This document shows positions 51,926 through 52,230 of a stretch of DNA of 52,230 bases, piece by piece (positions within the stretch are counted from its first letter, which is position 1; each line of letters begins with the position of its first letter). Origin of the DNA: an uncultured Alphaproteobacteria bacterium (GTDB lineage: Bacteria > Pseudomonadota > Alphaproteobacteria > HIMB59); NCBI GenBank assembly GCA_902591315.1, contig CACJAI010000007.1, positions 1 through 52,230 on the forward strand, read 5' to 3'. A program made the position numbers and the translations under genes. The notes beneath the pieces are model-generated. The model did not search any database, was not told where the DNA came from, and saw only the letters and a list, made by a program, of their open reading frames with translations.

Positions 51926-52230
51926 TTGAAATTTACCCAGCTTGAATTTGATGAGCTTGAGGCGATTGACCTTTCGATAAATTTAATACCCTCAAGTCCA
52001 TCTTCTACACTTGGAAAATGATGATTTTCCTCATTAAATTTGCCATTTTTCTGATCAATTAGTGCATTAGCTACATCTGTATATATATTTGCAAAACCCT
52101 CTAAATATCCCTCGGGGTGTCCGGCAGGAATTCTAGTAACATCTCTCGCATCGCTCATAGCACCTGATCCACCTCTTGTAATTTTTTGTTTGGGTTCTCC
52201 AAATTTTGTAAAGTAAAGGTAATTTGGATC
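51922..52230 (-). CDS. Gfo/Idh/MocA-family oxidoreductase, C-terminal fragment
   Basis: The minus-strand frame is open to the window edge, so the N-terminal part lies outside. The visible 102 residues include VTRIPAGHPEGYLEGFANIY and a TDVANALIDQ helix, the conserved substrate-domain C-terminus of sugar dehydrogenases of the Gfo/Idh/MocA family (H-P-E-G-Y-x-E-x-F). The extra upstream residues (DPNYLYFTKFGEPKQKITR) continue the same fold, so the in-frame ATG at 52158 is internal. Sugar or inositol oxidation is the usual role. Confidence 0.8.
   Translation of the reverse strand, partial: DPNYLYFTKFGEPKQKITRGGSGAMSDARDVTRIPAGHPEGYLEGFANIYTDVANALIDQKNGKFNEENHHFPSVEDGLEGIKFIERSIASSSSNSSWVNFN

Noticed and set aside
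1-52230. Mobile elements, CRISPR arrays, tRNA genes or prophage
   Set aside because: No transposase, integrase, direct-repeat array or tRNA-like cloverleaf was recognised in any gap.

Overview
The window looks like a chromosomal segment of a streamlined, AT-rich marine alphaproteobacterium. The evidence is the strongly A/T-biased sequence in and between genes, very short or overlapping intergenic gaps, several sugar-type ABC transporters, a proteorhodopsin-family gene, and alphaproteobacterial inositol and 5-oxoprolinase/carboxylase genes. An SAR11-adjacent lineage such as HIMB59/AEGEAN-169 fits, but this is inference; there is no rRNA or phylogenetic marker here to prove it. No tRNA, rRNA, CRISPR array, insertion sequence or prophage was seen, and no stretch over about 300 bases lacks a gene.

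Region 1 (1-18144) is an inositol/carbohydrate catabolic region. It opens with the 3' end of iolE and an overlapping SDR dehydrogenase. Next comes a minus-strand gene for an unusual cytoplasmic protein: a winged-helix domain fused to a MalE-like solute-binding domain. It is divergent from a complete CUT2 (ribose-type) ABC transporter (binding protein, double ATPase, two permeases). A 17-bp palindrome lies between the regulator and the transporter, and a near-identical copy lies before the following operon. That operon encodes an SDR, an M24-fold protein, E1 alpha/beta of a 2-oxoacid/acetoin-type dehydrogenase, a free-standing lipoyl domain, an aldehyde dehydrogenase, a Gfo/Idh/MocA oxidoreductase, iolC, iolB, an iolJ-type aldolase and an aldose 1-epimerase.

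Region 2 (18145-26853) is mostly minus strand: a GldA/GldF/GldG/DUF4340-type ABC system, an iron-type alcohol dehydrogenase, an orphan ParA ATPase with unknown neighbours, secreted proteins of unknown function, and a GST.

Region 3 (26854-38374) is a divergon. Leftward run a sugar-type binding protein, a double ATPase, and PxpB-, PxpC- and BCCP-like proteins. Rightward run PxpA, a biotin carboxylase, and two permeases, one with a roughly 400-residue extra membrane part. The transporter and the biotin-dependent enzyme are each split across both arms, so the whole set probably serves one substrate.

Region 4 (38499-50979 and on) is a long rightward gene run: a rhodopsin with non-canonical DNI key residues, a flotillin-like protein, an SCP2-like protein, an alpha/beta hydrolase, a sodium:solute symporter, both subunits of an N,N-dimethylformamidase-type amidohydrolase, an unknown small protein, a cupin, a lactonase-like metallo-hydrolase, xylose isomerase, a HAD phosphatase and an aldo/keto reductase. 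A Gfo/Idh/MocA gene, cut by the window edge, converges on it. The strongest candidates for something new are the winged-helix/solute-binding regulator with its repeated operator, the DNI rhodopsin paired with a flotillin and an amidase operon, and the transporter-plus-carboxylase divergon.
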